Shown here one piece after another: positions 49,356 to 57,937 of a stretch of 64,000 nt of DNA (its first letter is position 1; each line of letters opens with the position of its first letter). Under the pieces are notes generated by a model that worked only from the letters and a program-made list of their open reading frames with translations, was not told where the DNA came from and did no database searches. The DNA is taken from NCBI GenBank assembly GCA_009842325.1, contig VYFQ01000014.1, forward strand, positions 37,286 to 101,285. The letters run 5' to 3'. Origin of the DNA: Acidimicrobiaceae bacterium (GTDB taxonomy: Bacteria > Actinomycetota > Acidimicrobiia > Acidimicrobiales > Aldehydirespiratoraceae). Position numbers and translations under genes: made by a program.

Positions 49356-50810
49356 CTAATCCCGAGTAATTCGCTCAGGATTATAACTGCGGGACAATGC
49401 GAACGCGGCGGGCAGAGTCAGCACACAGAGCAACGCCATGGCGCCCAGCGACCACGAGTAGGCGACGGCCACCGCGTCGGCGACGGCGCTGTCGACCACC
49501 GCCTCCGCATCGCTCAGCAGATCGCGGACCAGCTCGGTGTCACCGGTGCGGCGGTCGACCACCCAGAACATGATCAAGCCCCCGACCGCGGCTCCGTAGG
49601 CGAAGCCGAGCGACCGGATGAACTGGTGCGCCGAGCTCACCCGGCCCATCTCCTGAAGGTCGGCCCGGCCCTGGAGCAGCGACAGGCTCGACGTTGTGAT
49701 CGTCCCGATTCCCCAGCCGACACAGATCAGGGTGGCCAGCAGCACCGGGACCGACGCCCCGACCGCGGTTGCCGCCGTGGCGCAGACCGCGCCGGTTGCG
49801 ATGACCGCCGCGCCCATCAGGATCACTGTCTGGGCCCTGACGTACTGCTGGAGCTTGCCCGCCACCCAGGCGGCCGTCGACCAGCCCAATGTGGGCCACA
49901 CCACCGCGAAGGCCGCGAAGGTCACCGAGGAGCCCCGGGCCGCCTTGAGGTACAGGGGAAGGAAGACGCTGGCGCCGGTGCCGCCCGACACCGCCAGGAC
50001 GGCCACCATGTGGATCGGCCAGAAGCGGGGCTTGGTGACGTGCGGCATCCGAACGATGGGCGACTCGCAGCCGCGGGCGTGCCTGACGTACAGCGCGGCC
50101 AGCAGGACGCCGGCGGCCACCAGCACGATGCTGTACCAGCTGAGGTACGACGTGGCGACCAGCAGCGCGGCGGTGAACCCGCTCAGTATCAGCAAGCCCC
50201 GGCCGTCCAGCGGCTCTTCGGCCGCCTGGGCTTCGGCCGGCATGCGGCTCCATCCCACCGCGGCCGCCATCAAGCCGACGGGGAGGTTCGCCAGGAACAC
50301 GGACCGCCACCCGAGCGTGCTCACCAGCACGGCAGCCACGGCCGGGCTGCCGATGCCCATGATGCCCCACACCGAGGACATGAGTGCGTAGGCCCACGGT
50401 CGGGCCGCGTCGTCGTACACGAGCCCGATGCTTGTGAGCGCCGTGCCTATCAGCGCGCCCATGGCGAGTCCCTGAACCAGCCGGGCGGCCACCAGCAGCT
50501 CCATCGTGGGCGCGGCGGCGCACATGGCGGAACTCAACAGGGCGGCCACCACCGTGACCCGGAAGGCCCGCCGGGCACCGGACCCGTCGATGAAGGGACC
50601 AACGGCGAGAACCGCAACGGCGGCGGCCACCAACTCCGCGGTGATGATCCAGGGAAGCAGCGCCACCCGTCCGAGGTCGTCGCCGATGTCGGGCAGGGCG
50701 GCCGTGACCGACAGGTGGTTGTAGGAGGCGATGACCACCAGGGCCATGAGCGAGAGGGACGCAGCCCGGTACTTGGGGTCCAGCAGGCCCGATGCCCCGG
50801 CGCGCGTCAC
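49356..50810 (-). CDS. MFS transporter, DHA2-like
   Basis: Membrane transporter of 484 residues with about 14 hydrophobic segments. The motif between helices 2 and 3 is GPFIDGSGARRAF, a divergent form of the MFS G-x3-D-x2-GRR loop; ARLVQGLAMGALIGTALT corresponds to motif C-type drug-exporter sequence. The pattern suggests a DHA2 drug:proton exporter, substrate unknown. GTG start at 50810, divergent from the MaoC-hydrolase gene with 43 bases between. It lies 22 bases upstream of cysM. Confidence 0.8.
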   Translation of the reverse strand: MTRAGASGLLDPKYRAASLSLMALVVIASYNHLSVTAALPDIGDDLGRVALLPWIITAELVAAAVAVLAVGPFIDGSGARRAFRVTVVAALLSSAMCAAAPTMELLVAARLVQGLAMGALIGTALTSIGLVYDDAARPWAYALMSSVWGIMGIGSPAVAAVLVSTLGWRSVFLANLPVGLMAAAVGWSRMPAEAQAAEEPLDGRGLLILSGFTAALLVATSYLSWYSIVLVAAGVLLAALYVRHARGCESPIVRMPHVTKPRFWPIHMVAVLAVSGGTGASVFLPLYLKAARGSSVTFAAFAVVWPTLGWSTAAWVAGKLQQYVRAQTVILMGAAVIATGAVCATAATAVGASVPVLLATLICVGWGIGTITTSSLSLLQGRADLQEMGRVSSAHQFIRSLGFAYGAAVGGLIMFWVVDRRTGDTELVRDLLSDAEAVVDSAVADAVAVAYSWSLGAMALLCVLTLPAAFALSRSYNPERITRD

Positions 50811-50853
50811 CGCCCGAAGCTATCGGCGGGGTGCAGCCGATAGAAATACGCGG

Positions 50854-52227
50854 ATGCCCGAGCCCGAACTGTTCTTCGAGGACTTTGCCCCCGGCGATGT
50901 GATCGAACTCGGCACCTACGAGATGACCGAGGACGAGATCATCGACTTCGGTCGGCGCTTCGACCCCCAGTACTTCCACATCGACCCGGAGGCCGCGGTG
51001 GACTCTCCGTTCGGGGGACTGATCGCCAGCGGCTGGCACACAGTCTCGGCCTGGGCCCGCTTGTGGATCGACACCGTGGTCTCGAGAGCCGACGGCCGGG
51101 GCTCCGGCGGCATGCAGGAGGTTCGCTGGTTCGAGCCGGTGCGTCCGGGCGACTCGCTCACCGCGACGGTCGAGATCCTCAACACCCGACCGTCGTCGAG
51201 GCATGCGGACCGGGGCACGGTGTTCATCGGCTGCAAGATGACCAACCAGCACGGCCGGGTGGTGATGACCTTCCACGGACGAGGCCTCTTCGGCCGGCGC
51301 CACCCAACCGGCGAGAGCACTACGAGTCACCCCGAGTGGGATGCGGACGCCGATTCCTCCGCCACGAGGGACTCCGTCGAGGTCCGATCCGCCGACGGTG
51401 TGAAGCTGAACTTGAGAATGATGGGAGGATCAGGCCCGGACCTGCTGGTGTGTCACGCCACCGGGTTCCACGGCTTGGCCTACCGGCCGCTGGCGCAATC
51501 CCTCAAGGAGCACTTCACAGTCTGGGCTCTGGACTTCCGGGGCCACGGCTCCTCGGGACCCGCGCCGGGCGACGACTACGCCTGGAGCGGCATGGGCGCG
51601 GACGTCGCCGCGTGCGCGGCCGCGATCGGCGCCGAGCGGCTGTACGGGTTCGGGCACTCGATGGGAGGCGCCGCGCTGCTGATGGCCGAACGTTCGCAGC
51701 CGGGGACGTTCGAGCGCCTGTTCCTCTACGAGCCGATCGTGCTGCCGCGGGGATTCTTCGACCAGCCCGGCAATAACCCGCTGTCGGCGGGCGCCCGCAA
51801 CCGGCGCGAGGTCTTCGACTCACGAGCCGAGGCCCTCCAGCGTTACTCGAGCCGGTCGCCGCTGGCGGTGATGCGGGCCGACGCGCTGGCCGCCTACGTC
51901 GAGGGCGGCTTCGTCGACCTCGGTGACGGGCGGGTGCGCCTGGCCTGCTCGGCTGAGACCGAGGCCCGCACCTTCGAGGCCAGCGGCGGGTTGCCGACCG
52001 AGGAGACGTCGGCGATCGACGTTCCCGCGACGGTGGCGGCCGGAACGGTGGTCGCCGGCGTGTCCAACCCTGGGATCTTCGGCCCCGCGATCGCAGAGGC
52101 GCTGCCCCAAGGACGTTTCCTCAGTTTCGAGAGCCTGAGCCATTTCGGCCCGCTGGAGGCGCCCGGCGTGGTGGCCGCCGCCGCGGTCCGGGAACTTCTG
52201 TCAAGAAACCACCGTGCAGGTGGATAA
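50854..52227 (+). CDS. MaoC-like hydratase fused to an alpha/beta hydrolase
   Basis: One uninterrupted 457-residue frame. Residues about 1-150 are a hotdog MaoC domain with the hydratase-2 motif FGRRFDPQYFHIDPEAA and SPFGGLIASGWHT; such enzymes hydrate enoyl-CoA thioesters. Residues about 175-455 are an alpha/beta hydrolase: nucleophile in YGFGHSMGGAALL, LDFRGHGSSG as the oxyanion strand, and a late His in LSHFGPLEAP. The linker is about 25 polar residues. I know both families singly, not this combination. A hydratase-thioesterase is a natural guess, but the second domain could be any esterase. ATG at 50854. Confidence 0.8.
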   Translation: MPEPELFFEDFAPGDVIELGTYEMTEDEIIDFGRRFDPQYFHIDPEAAVDSPFGGLIASGWHTVSAWARLWIDTVVSRADGRGSGGMQEVRWFEPVRPGDSLTATVEILNTRPSSRHADRGTVFIGCKMTNQHGRVVMTFHGRGLFGRRHPTGESTTSHPEWDADADSSATRDSVEVRSADGVKLNLRMMGGSGPDLLVCHATGFHGLAYRPLAQSLKEHFTVWALDFRGHGSSGPAPGDDYAWSGMGADVAACAAAIGAERLYGFGHSMGGAALLMAERSQPGTFERLFLYEPIVLPRGFFDQPGNNPLSAGARNRREVFDSRAEALQRYSSRSPLAVMRADALAAYVEGGFVDLGDGRVRLACSAETEARTFEASGGLPTEETSAIDVPATVAAGTVVAGVSNPGIFGPAIAEALPQGRFLSFESLSHFGPLEAPGVVAAAAVRELLSRNHRAGG

Positions 52228-52251
52228 TCGACAGAGGTTCGTCGAATGACG

Positions 52252-52674
52252 CTACGCGGAGCCGTCGATGGCGACGGGCTCTTCGGTGACTTTGCCGTCG
52301 AGGATGCGGAACGACCGCAGCGACGGCTCGGGATGGCGCAGCGACACGATCACGAAGCGCCAGGCGCCGAAGGGGTCGAAGCGGGCCGCGTCGGCGATGT
52401 CGGTGGGCGACGGGTAGTTGGTGGTGTGGGTGTGTGAGTGCATCACGCCCATGACGGCCAGGCCGGCGTCGTCGGCAGTGCGCTCCACGTCCATCATCTC
52501 CAGGCCATCGAGCACGTAGATCTCGCGGGACTCGGCCGCGTTGCGCATGGGAAAGAAGCGCTCGACCCGGTTCGAGCCCGGCAGCCCGGCGAACAGGCCG
52601 CAGGCCTCATGAGGAAGCCCGGCGATGGCGTGATCCACCATCGCCGTATGCATCTCCGCCGACATCTCCAGCAT
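52252..52674 (-). CDS. JAMM/MPN+ metallopeptidase, Mec-like
   Basis: A 140-residue zinc peptidase. The JAMM residues are present: Glu in HEACGLF, HSHTH, and S-x2-D within YPSPTDIAD. In mycobacteria the relative Mec cleaves cysteine from the C-terminus of the carrier CysO, completing the CysM pathway. The cysM gene lies 2.9 kb away on the same strand, with an MFS and a fusion gene between. Other JAMM proteins act on other ubiquitin-like carriers, so the pairing is inference. ATG at 52674; the smpB gene is divergent. Confidence 0.82.
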   Translation of the reverse strand: MLEMSAEMHTAMVDHAIAGLPHEACGLFAGLPGSNRVERFFPMRNAAESREIYVLDGLEMMDVERTADDAGLAVMGVMHSHTHTTNYPSPTDIADAARFDPFGAWRFVIVSLRHPEPSLRSFRILDGKVTEEPVAIDGSA

Positions 52675-52736
52675 CGCGGGAGAACCTTACCGGCGGGCCG
52701 CTTCCCGCCTGCCTCACCCACCGGTACCGTGACGCT

Positions 52737-53249
52737 GTGGCCAAGTCGCAGAAGCGTCGGGACGTCCCGGAAGGGGCGTCGGTGGTGGCGACCAATCGCC
52801 GCGCCCGCCGGAACTTCGACATCCTCGAGACTCTCGAAGTCGGTCTGGTGCTTCAGGGCAGCGAGGTCAAGTCCCTGCGGGAGGGCAACGTGCAGATCGC
52901 GGAGAGTTGGGCCCGCATCGACCGGGGCGAGCTGTGGCTGCACAACCTGCACATCTCGCCCTACTCGCACGCGGCGGCGTCGTTCCGCTCCGAGCCGGAC
53001 CGGGTCCGTAAGCTGCTGGCCCACCGGCGCGAGATACAGCGCCTGGCGTCCCGGGTCGACCAGGAGCGATTGGCGCTGGTGCCGCTCGCCCTCTACTTCA
53101 ACGAGGGCAAGGCCAAGCTGGCCCTGGCCCTGGCCCGTGGGCGCACCCGGTCCGACCGCCGCCGCGACATCCAGCAACGCGACGCCGACGCCGAGGCGGC
53201 CCGCTCGATGGCCGCAGCCCGCCGGCGCCGCACTCCCCCGCCGCCATGA
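52737..53249 (+). CDS. smpB: SsrA-binding protein SmpB
   Basis: Binds tmRNA and delivers it to stalled ribosomes; 170 residues. ATNRRARRNFDILETLEVGLVLQGSEVKSLREGN is split over conserved blocks, with LHNLHISPYSHA and LALVPLALYFNEGKAKLALALARG following, then a basic tail ending RRRRTPPPP. GTG start at 52737. The next gene overlaps its stop (ATGA), and the tmRNA gene itself lies 680 bases downstream. Confidence 0.95.
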   Translation: MAKSQKRRDVPEGASVVATNRRARRNFDILETLEVGLVLQGSEVKSLREGNVQIAESWARIDRGELWLHNLHISPYSHAAASFRSEPDRVRKLLAHRREIQRLASRVDQERLALVPLALYFNEGKAKLALALARGRTRSDRRRDIQQRDADAEAARSMAAARRRRTPPPP

Positions 53250-53860
53250 GCCGCGACCAGCTCGCCTTCTGGGTGGCGGTGGTCGCCAACGGGGTGACGT
53301 TCGTGCAGATCATCCCGCAGATCGCGAGGCTGATCCGCACGGGACGCACCGAGGGCGTGTCACCCGTCTGGGCCGCGGCCGGCATGACGATCAATCTGGG
53401 CTGGCTCACCTACGTGGTGGAGAACGGGTTCTGGGAGACGATCCCGTCGATCTTTGCCGCCATCTCCAGCTTCGGGTTGGCGCTGTTCCTGCTGTACCGC
53501 AACGGCGTGAGCGTGCGCGCCTCCCTGCTGGTAGGCGCAGCCGTGATAGTGGCCAGCGTGGTGATCCAGCGGGCGGCGGGCTGGACGGTGCTGGGCACGG
53601 TGCTGGGCCTGTCCAACGGGCTGTATCTCGGACCGGCGTTGATCGCGGCGTGGCGGACCTACGCCCCCGTCGGAGTGTCCCCCGGGACTTGGTGGCTGAC
53701 CGTGCTGGAGGGCTTCAAGTGGGGTCTCTACGGAGTGTTGGTGGCCGCGGTGCCGATCGTGGTGTACGGGTCGACTGCGATCCTGCTGGCGGTCGGCGTG
53801 CTGGTGCGGCTGTGGATGACCCGCCACCGGATCCGCGCCGCGCTCAGTCCCCCGGCCTGA
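53246..53860 (+). CDS. PQ-loop repeat membrane protein
   Basis: Membrane protein of 204 residues with seven or so hydrophobic segments. Two PQ-loop-like motifs occur, about residues 20-38 (FVQIIPQIARLIRTGRTEG) and 125-145 (YLGPALIAAWRTYAPVGVSP), the layout of SemiSWEET/SWEET-like proteins. The second has lost the Gln (GP instead of PQ). Such proteins move sugars, but cystine and other substrates are known in the wider clan. The ATG overlaps the smpB stop, and the gene sits between smpB and ssrA, an unusual neighbour. A GTCCC/GGGAC hairpin follows before the tmRNA. Confidence 0.75.
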   Translation: MSRDQLAFWVAVVANGVTFVQIIPQIARLIRTGRTEGVSPVWAAAGMTINLGWLTYVVENGFWETIPSIFAAISSFGLALFLLYRNGVSVRASLLVGAAVIVASVVIQRAAGWTVLGTVLGLSNGLYLGPALIAAWRTYAPVGVSPGTWWLTVLEGFKWGLYGVLVAAVPIVVYGSTAILLAVGVLVRLWMTRHRIRAALSPPA

Positions 53861-53926
53861 GTGTCGGTCGCCTGAGTATCATGGTTGGTCCCTTCGGGGA
53901 CGGCAGCTTGAAAAGAGACTGCACGA

Positions 53927-54323
53927 GGGGCTGACCGGTTTCGACGTCGGGACCAGGAGGCCGCGGAGTGCGACCGGAGTTGCTCAGACTCCTTAAACGG
54001 GGCAACCAAAGAGACGCCGAAGACGACGCTCTCGTTCTCGCCGCCTGATCAGATCTGATCTAGCAGTTGAGAATCATCGCGACCAGCAATGGCACGCGGG
54101 GCCGGACCGCTGCAGCCTGGCACCAGAAGCAGGGGTGGACGACGGGGAGAGACCCGCTGACAGCCGGCAAAGACCGCTGACACCGGAGAAAGATCCGGCG
54201 GCCGGATCATCTGATCCGCACGACCCGGCGTAGCGGCAGCCGCAAGCCGCAGACTCGGGAATGGTCGTAGCGAGCCCGGTATCCGCCTGACGGACGGGAG
54301 TTCGATTCTCCCCAGCTCCACCA
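53927..54323 (+). ncRNA. ssrA: Transfer-messenger RNA (tmRNA)
   Basis: Rescues stalled ribosomes. The 5' end GGGGCTGACCGGTTTCGAC is diagnostic, and the 3' end GGGAGTTCGATTCTCCCCAG-CTCCACCA forms the alanine-tRNA-like half. The acceptor stem pairs 53927-53933 with 54313-54319; CCA is encoded at 54321-54323. The tag is read from about 54001 to the stop at 54046: (Ala) GNQRDAEDDALVLAA, ending in LAA as expected of a proteolysis tag. The resume codon (GGC) is inferred from the mycobacterial alignment, so the first tag residue is less certain. Confidence 0.94.
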
Positions 54324-54543
54324 CCAGTAGCCATATAACCCAAGGTCACAGGGCAATATTCGCTGACTCAAGTAGCCGCAATGTTGTTTGCAGTGTCACC
54401 ATTGCAGGGTCACCGCAGCCTTAGAGGTCATTGACGGCACCGACGCGCAACTCAATCCAAGACGACCGCGGGGGTGAGCTCGAGAGGTTGGCGCGAGCGG
54501 CCTGAAGGTTGTCGCGCTATTGGAAGTCGCCAGCTGGCGCTTG
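54324..54543. other. Intergenic, no gene seen
   Basis: About 220 bases between the tmRNA 3' end and the methyltransferase promoter. Slightly richer in A and T than the surroundings. I see no convincing coding frame, strong hairpin or tRNA here. Confidence 0.5.
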
Positions 54544-54572
54544 TTGACCTGGGCGCAACCGGCCAATAAAGT
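54544..54572 (+). promoter_or_regulatory. Promoter of the methyltransferase/dehydrogenase operon
   Basis: TTGACC at 54544-54549 and TAAAGT at 54567-54572 are separated by exactly 17 bases. Transcription would start near 54580, inside the palindromic operator, giving a leader of about 70 bases before the GTG at 54649. Confidence 0.65.
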
Positions 54573-54585
54573 TCGTACACGAACT
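54570..54585. promoter_or_regulatory. MarR-type operator, site 1
   Basis: AGTTCGT-AC-ACGAACT, a 16-bp palindrome with 7-bp perfect arms. It overlaps the end of the -10 hexamer and the predicted start point, a position suited to repression. The same 16 bases occur in site 2 before the solute-binding-protein gene. The likely binder is the MarR protein encoded at 60723. Confidence 0.75.
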
Positions 54586-54648
54586 ATATTGCGTCGTCGT
54601 CTCGCAACGCGTTGTCGTTGCAAGACCCCGTCGTACGCAGGAGGATCT

Positions 54649-55770
54649 GTGCCAGCACCGGAGCATCTGCGCTCGACCCCCTATAGCCCGCTGTATCCGG
54701 ATGATCTCGCCACGGAGTGGATAGACGTGTTCGGCTGTGCTGTGCCTGTGCACTGCGGTGACATCGGAGCGGAGTACACGGCGCTGCGCACGGCTGCGGC
54801 GGCGATGGAGTTCTCGATGCTCTTCCGGTGGGATGTCATCGGCCCCGGGGCGGTCGAGGCGGTCAACTCGGTGTTCTCGCGAGATCTGCGACGACTCGGC
54901 CCTGACCGTATCGCGTACGGCGTGTTCGTCGCCGACGACGGAACGATGCTCGACGACGTGACCGTGGTGACTCCCCACGACGGGTTCGTCAGGGTCATTG
55001 GCGGCAACGAAGAAGCCGACGACGCCCTGCTCCGTGATGCGGCACCTGCGGCTGTCAGTGTCGTGCAGCGCCGCGACGAGACCGCACAACTGTCGTTCCA
55101 AGGCCCCAAGTCCCGGGAAATACTGCAGTCGCTCACTGCCGCCGACCTGTCGAATAAGGCGTTGCCGTACTATCACTTCATCCGTGAGGTCCAGATCGCG
55201 GGCATCAGAGGCCAGCTCAACCGGATGGGTTTCACCGCCGAGCTCGGATACGAGTTCATCACTGGCGCCGAGGACGCAGTGAGCTTCGGCACTGCCTTGC
55301 TGGAGGCCGGCGAGGACGCCGGCGTGCGGCTGGCGGGGGCAGCCACAGTGATGATGGCCCGGGTCGAGGCTGGCATGGTCATGGCCCACTTGGAGTACGA
55401 CCACACCTCGACGCCGTTCGAGTGCCGCCTCGGCTGGACGGTGGACTTCAACAAGGGCCCGTTCCGTGGACGCGACGCCTTGGTGGCCGCTAAGGACAGC
55501 GCCCGGGACTGTGTAGTGAGCGTCGTGATCGACGGCATCGCCGAGGCGGAGTTCGCTCCCGTCGCCCTCAATGGCGAACCGGTCGGCGTGGTCACGATGG
55601 CGCTGCCCTCACCGCATCTCGGAGGCCGAACGCTCGGCCTGGCCCGCATCAGGAAGTCGGCGGCCGCGGTGGGAACCGCCCTGACTGGCGAGGCCAGCGG
55701 TGCCTCGTTCCGAGCCGAAGTCGTGGCGACGCCCGTGTTCGATCCCGAGCGCACGCGTGTGCGCAGCTGA
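54649..55770 (+). CDS. GcvT/DmdA-family folate-dependent methyl/aminomethyl transferase
   Basis: A 373-residue single-domain member of the T-protein fold. LRSTPYSPLYPDD opens it, then YTALRTAAAAMEFSMLFRWDVIGPGA, LDDVTVVTP, LSFQGPKSREILQSL, GYEFITGAEDA and RVEAGMVMAHLEYDHTSTPFECRLGWTVD follow the family order, with a C-terminal barrel (LARIRKSAAAVG). These proteins pass one-carbon units to tetrahydrofolate, as in glycine cleavage, DMSP demethylation or the folate domains of dimethylglycine/sarcosine dehydrogenases. The dehydrogenase gene 28 bases downstream makes capture of a formaldehyde-level carbon the likely role. GTG start at 54649 after GGAGG. DmdA itself cannot be excluded. Confidence 0.8.
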   Translation: MPAPEHLRSTPYSPLYPDDLATEWIDVFGCAVPVHCGDIGAEYTALRTAAAAMEFSMLFRWDVIGPGAVEAVNSVFSRDLRRLGPDRIAYGVFVADDGTMLDDVTVVTPHDGFVRVIGGNEEADDALLRDAAPAAVSVVQRRDETAQLSFQGPKSREILQSLTAADLSNKALPYYHFIREVQIAGIRGQLNRMGFTAELGYEFITGAEDAVSFGTALLEAGEDAGVRLAGAATVMMARVEAGMVMAHLEYDHTSTPFECRLGWTVDFNKGPFRGRDALVAAKDSARDCVVSVVIDGIAEAEFAPVALNGEPVGVVTMALPSPHLGGRTLGLARIRKSAAAVGTALTGEASGASFRAEVVATPVFDPERTRVRS

Positions 55771-55798
55771 CCGCGGACCCATCGACGAAGGAGAACCC

Positions 55799-57937
55799 AT
55801 GGCCCGAGAGGCGAAGTACGACGTACTGTTCGACCAGGTCCCGGTGGGACCGAAGACCCTGCGCAACCGCTTCTGGCAGGTTCCTCACTGCAACGGGGCC
55901 GGCAGTGACAAGCCGGGCATGCAGGCGGAGTTCCGCGGCATCAAGGCCGAGGGGGGCTGGGCTGCGGTGTTCACCGAAATCTGCCTCATGACCCCCGACT
56001 CCGATCCGTTGCCGTGGGTCGGATCCCGGATCTGGGACAACGGAGACATCCGCAACCTCGCCCTCATGTGCGAGAAGGTCCAGGCCCACGGATCACTGGC
56101 CGGCGTCGAGTTGACCCACGGCGGTGGGCTCAACCACAACGCCGAGACCCGCCTGCCGGCCCGGGGCGCCAGCCAGATCCCCTCCGACATCTCGGCGGCC
56201 AACTGCCGGGCGATGTCTGTTCGCGAGATCCGTCAGATCCAGCGCGAGCACGTCGATGCCGCGCTGCGGGCCAGAGCCGCTGGGTTCGACCTGCTCACCC
56301 TGTTCTGCGGCCTAGCCAACATCACGAACTTCTTCATGTACCCGTTCTACAACAAACGCACCGACTCCTACGGCGGCTCGTTCCAGAACCGGCTGCGCTT
56401 CACCAAAGAGGTTCTAGAGATGATGCGGGAGGTGATCGACGACTGCGCCATCGGGATCCGCATGCCGATCGACACCCTCGACGAACCCTACGGCTACGGC
56501 GACGCCGGCTTCCGCGCCGAGCACGACGCGCCCGAGTACATCGAGACCCTCGACCCCCTGGTCGACTACTGGGACCTCAATGTCGGCACCCTCAACTGGG
56601 GAGAGGACGCCGGATCGTCTCGGTTCTTCGCCACCAACCATCAAGCCGACTACACCCGCATCGCCAAACAGCACACCGCCAAGCCGTGCGTCAACGTCGG
56701 CCGGTTCACCGACCCCGACGTGATGGTCGAGGCCATCACCTCGGGGCAATGCGACGTCATCGGGGCGGCCCGTCCCTCGATAAGTGACCCCTACCTTCCT
56801 AGGAAGATCGAGGAGGGCCGCCTCGATGACATCCGCGAATGCATCGGCTGCAACGTCTGCGTGTCGCGCTGGGAGATCGGCGGCCCGCCCATCTGGTGCA
56901 CCCAGAACCCGACCTCCGGGGAGGAGTACCGGCGGGGCTGGCACCCCGAGCACTACACCCCGGCCTCCAACCGTGACACGGCCATTCTGGTGGTCGGCGC
57001 GGGACCGGCGGGCCTGGAGGCGGCGATGGTGCTCGGGAAGCGAGGCTATGAGGCCGTCCACGTCGTCGACGGCCACAAGCGCATGGGCGGCCACGTCAGC
57101 TGGGTGTCCACCATGCCGGGCTTCAGCGCCTGGCGGCGGGTCATCGACTGGCGCGAGACCCAGATCAACAAGCTCGACAACGTGCAGTTCGTGGGCTCGA
57201 GCCGGCTGTCGACCTCCGACATCGTCAACTACGGCGCCGAGCACGTGATCATCGCCACCGGCTCGGTGTGGGCCGCCGACGGCATGAACGGCCCGATGCA
57301 CGAGCCGATCACGGGCGCCGACGCCTCGCAACCCCATGTCTGCACTCCCGAGCAGGTGGTCGTCGACGGCAAGGAGCTGGGGCGGCGGGTGCTGGTCGTC
57401 GACCACGACAACTACTACATGGGCAGCGCTATGGCTCAGCTCGCGGCCGAGAAGGACTGCGATGTCACCTACGTGACCCATTGGGACAGCCTCGGTGAGT
57501 ACCTTCGCTTCACGCTGGAGGAGCAGCGCATGTGGCAGCGGCTCACCGAGCTGGGGGTCGAGGTTCTCAGCCAGCACCTGACGCTGTCGGTCGAGGGCGG
57601 CGTCGGCAGCCTGCTGCACCTGTGGTCGGGCCGGGAGCGGGCCGTCGACTTCGACTCGGTGATACTGGTGACCCAGCGCAACTCGGTGTGCGACATCTAC
57701 GACGAACTCCACACCGACGACGACCGTCTAGCCGACGCCGGGATCGCGTCGATCCATCTCATCGGCGACGCCCACACGCCCGGGATGATCGCCCAGAGCG
57801 TGTTCAGCGGCCACCGCCTGGCCCGCGAGTTCGACTCGCCCGACCCGTCGGTGGCGCTGCCGTTCATCCGCGAGCGCCGCCTCGTGGGCGGCACCGACGA
57901 CGACTACACCCTGGCGTCGGTGTCGATCAGGCCCTAG
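55799..57937 (+). CDS. Trimethylamine/dimethylamine dehydrogenase-like iron-sulfur flavoprotein
   Basis: A 712-residue protein with the full plan: an N-terminal FMN barrel, a 4Fe-4S site and a C-terminal FAD/NAD-like domain. The Cys in FWQVPHCNGAGSDKPG matches the residue carrying 6-S-cysteinyl FMN in trimethylamine dehydrogenase (TMADH). Cluster cysteines are in CIGCNVCVSRWEIGGPPIWC. Of the aromatic bowl, Trp264 (NWGEDAG) and Trp355 (SRWEIGG) are kept, but Tyr60 is Ile (FTEICLM), and catalytic Tyr169 and His172 align to Phe and Leu. So it probably demethylates another amine. GGAG precedes the ATG at 55799. Its stop overlaps that of the convergent ATPase gene. Confidence 0.88.
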   Translation: MAREAKYDVLFDQVPVGPKTLRNRFWQVPHCNGAGSDKPGMQAEFRGIKAEGGWAAVFTEICLMTPDSDPLPWVGSRIWDNGDIRNLALMCEKVQAHGSLAGVELTHGGGLNHNAETRLPARGASQIPSDISAANCRAMSVREIRQIQREHVDAALRARAAGFDLLTLFCGLANITNFFMYPFYNKRTDSYGGSFQNRLRFTKEVLEMMREVIDDCAIGIRMPIDTLDEPYGYGDAGFRAEHDAPEYIETLDPLVDYWDLNVGTLNWGEDAGSSRFFATNHQADYTRIAKQHTAKPCVNVGRFTDPDVMVEAITSGQCDVIGAARPSISDPYLPRKIEEGRLDDIRECIGCNVCVSRWEIGGPPIWCTQNPTSGEEYRRGWHPEHYTPASNRDTAILVVGAGPAGLEAAMVLGKRGYEAVHVVDGHKRMGGHVSWVSTMPGFSAWRRVIDWRETQINKLDNVQFVGSSRLSTSDIVNYGAEHVIIATGSVWAADGMNGPMHEPITGADASQPHVCTPEQVVVDGKELGRRVLVVDHDNYYMGSAMAQLAAEKDCDVTYVTHWDSLGEYLRFTLEEQRMWQRLTELGVEVLSQHLTLSVEGGVGSLLHLWSGRERAVDFDSVILVTQRNSVCDIYDELHTDDDRLADAGIASIHLIGDAHTPGMIAQSVFSGHRLAREFDSPDPSVALPFIRERRLVGGTDDDYTLASVSIRP

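Noticed and set aside
54240..54323. Independent tRNA gene at the end of the tmRNA
   Set aside because: The T-arm and acceptor half belong to tmRNA; there is no anticodon arm, and the 5' acceptor strand lies 390 bases upstream.
54649..55770. Definite DMSP demethylase (DmdA)
   Set aside because: The N-terminal LRSTPY resembles DmdA, but the same region occurs in other T-proteins, and the neighbouring amine dehydrogenase fits a different substrate. Left open within the family call.
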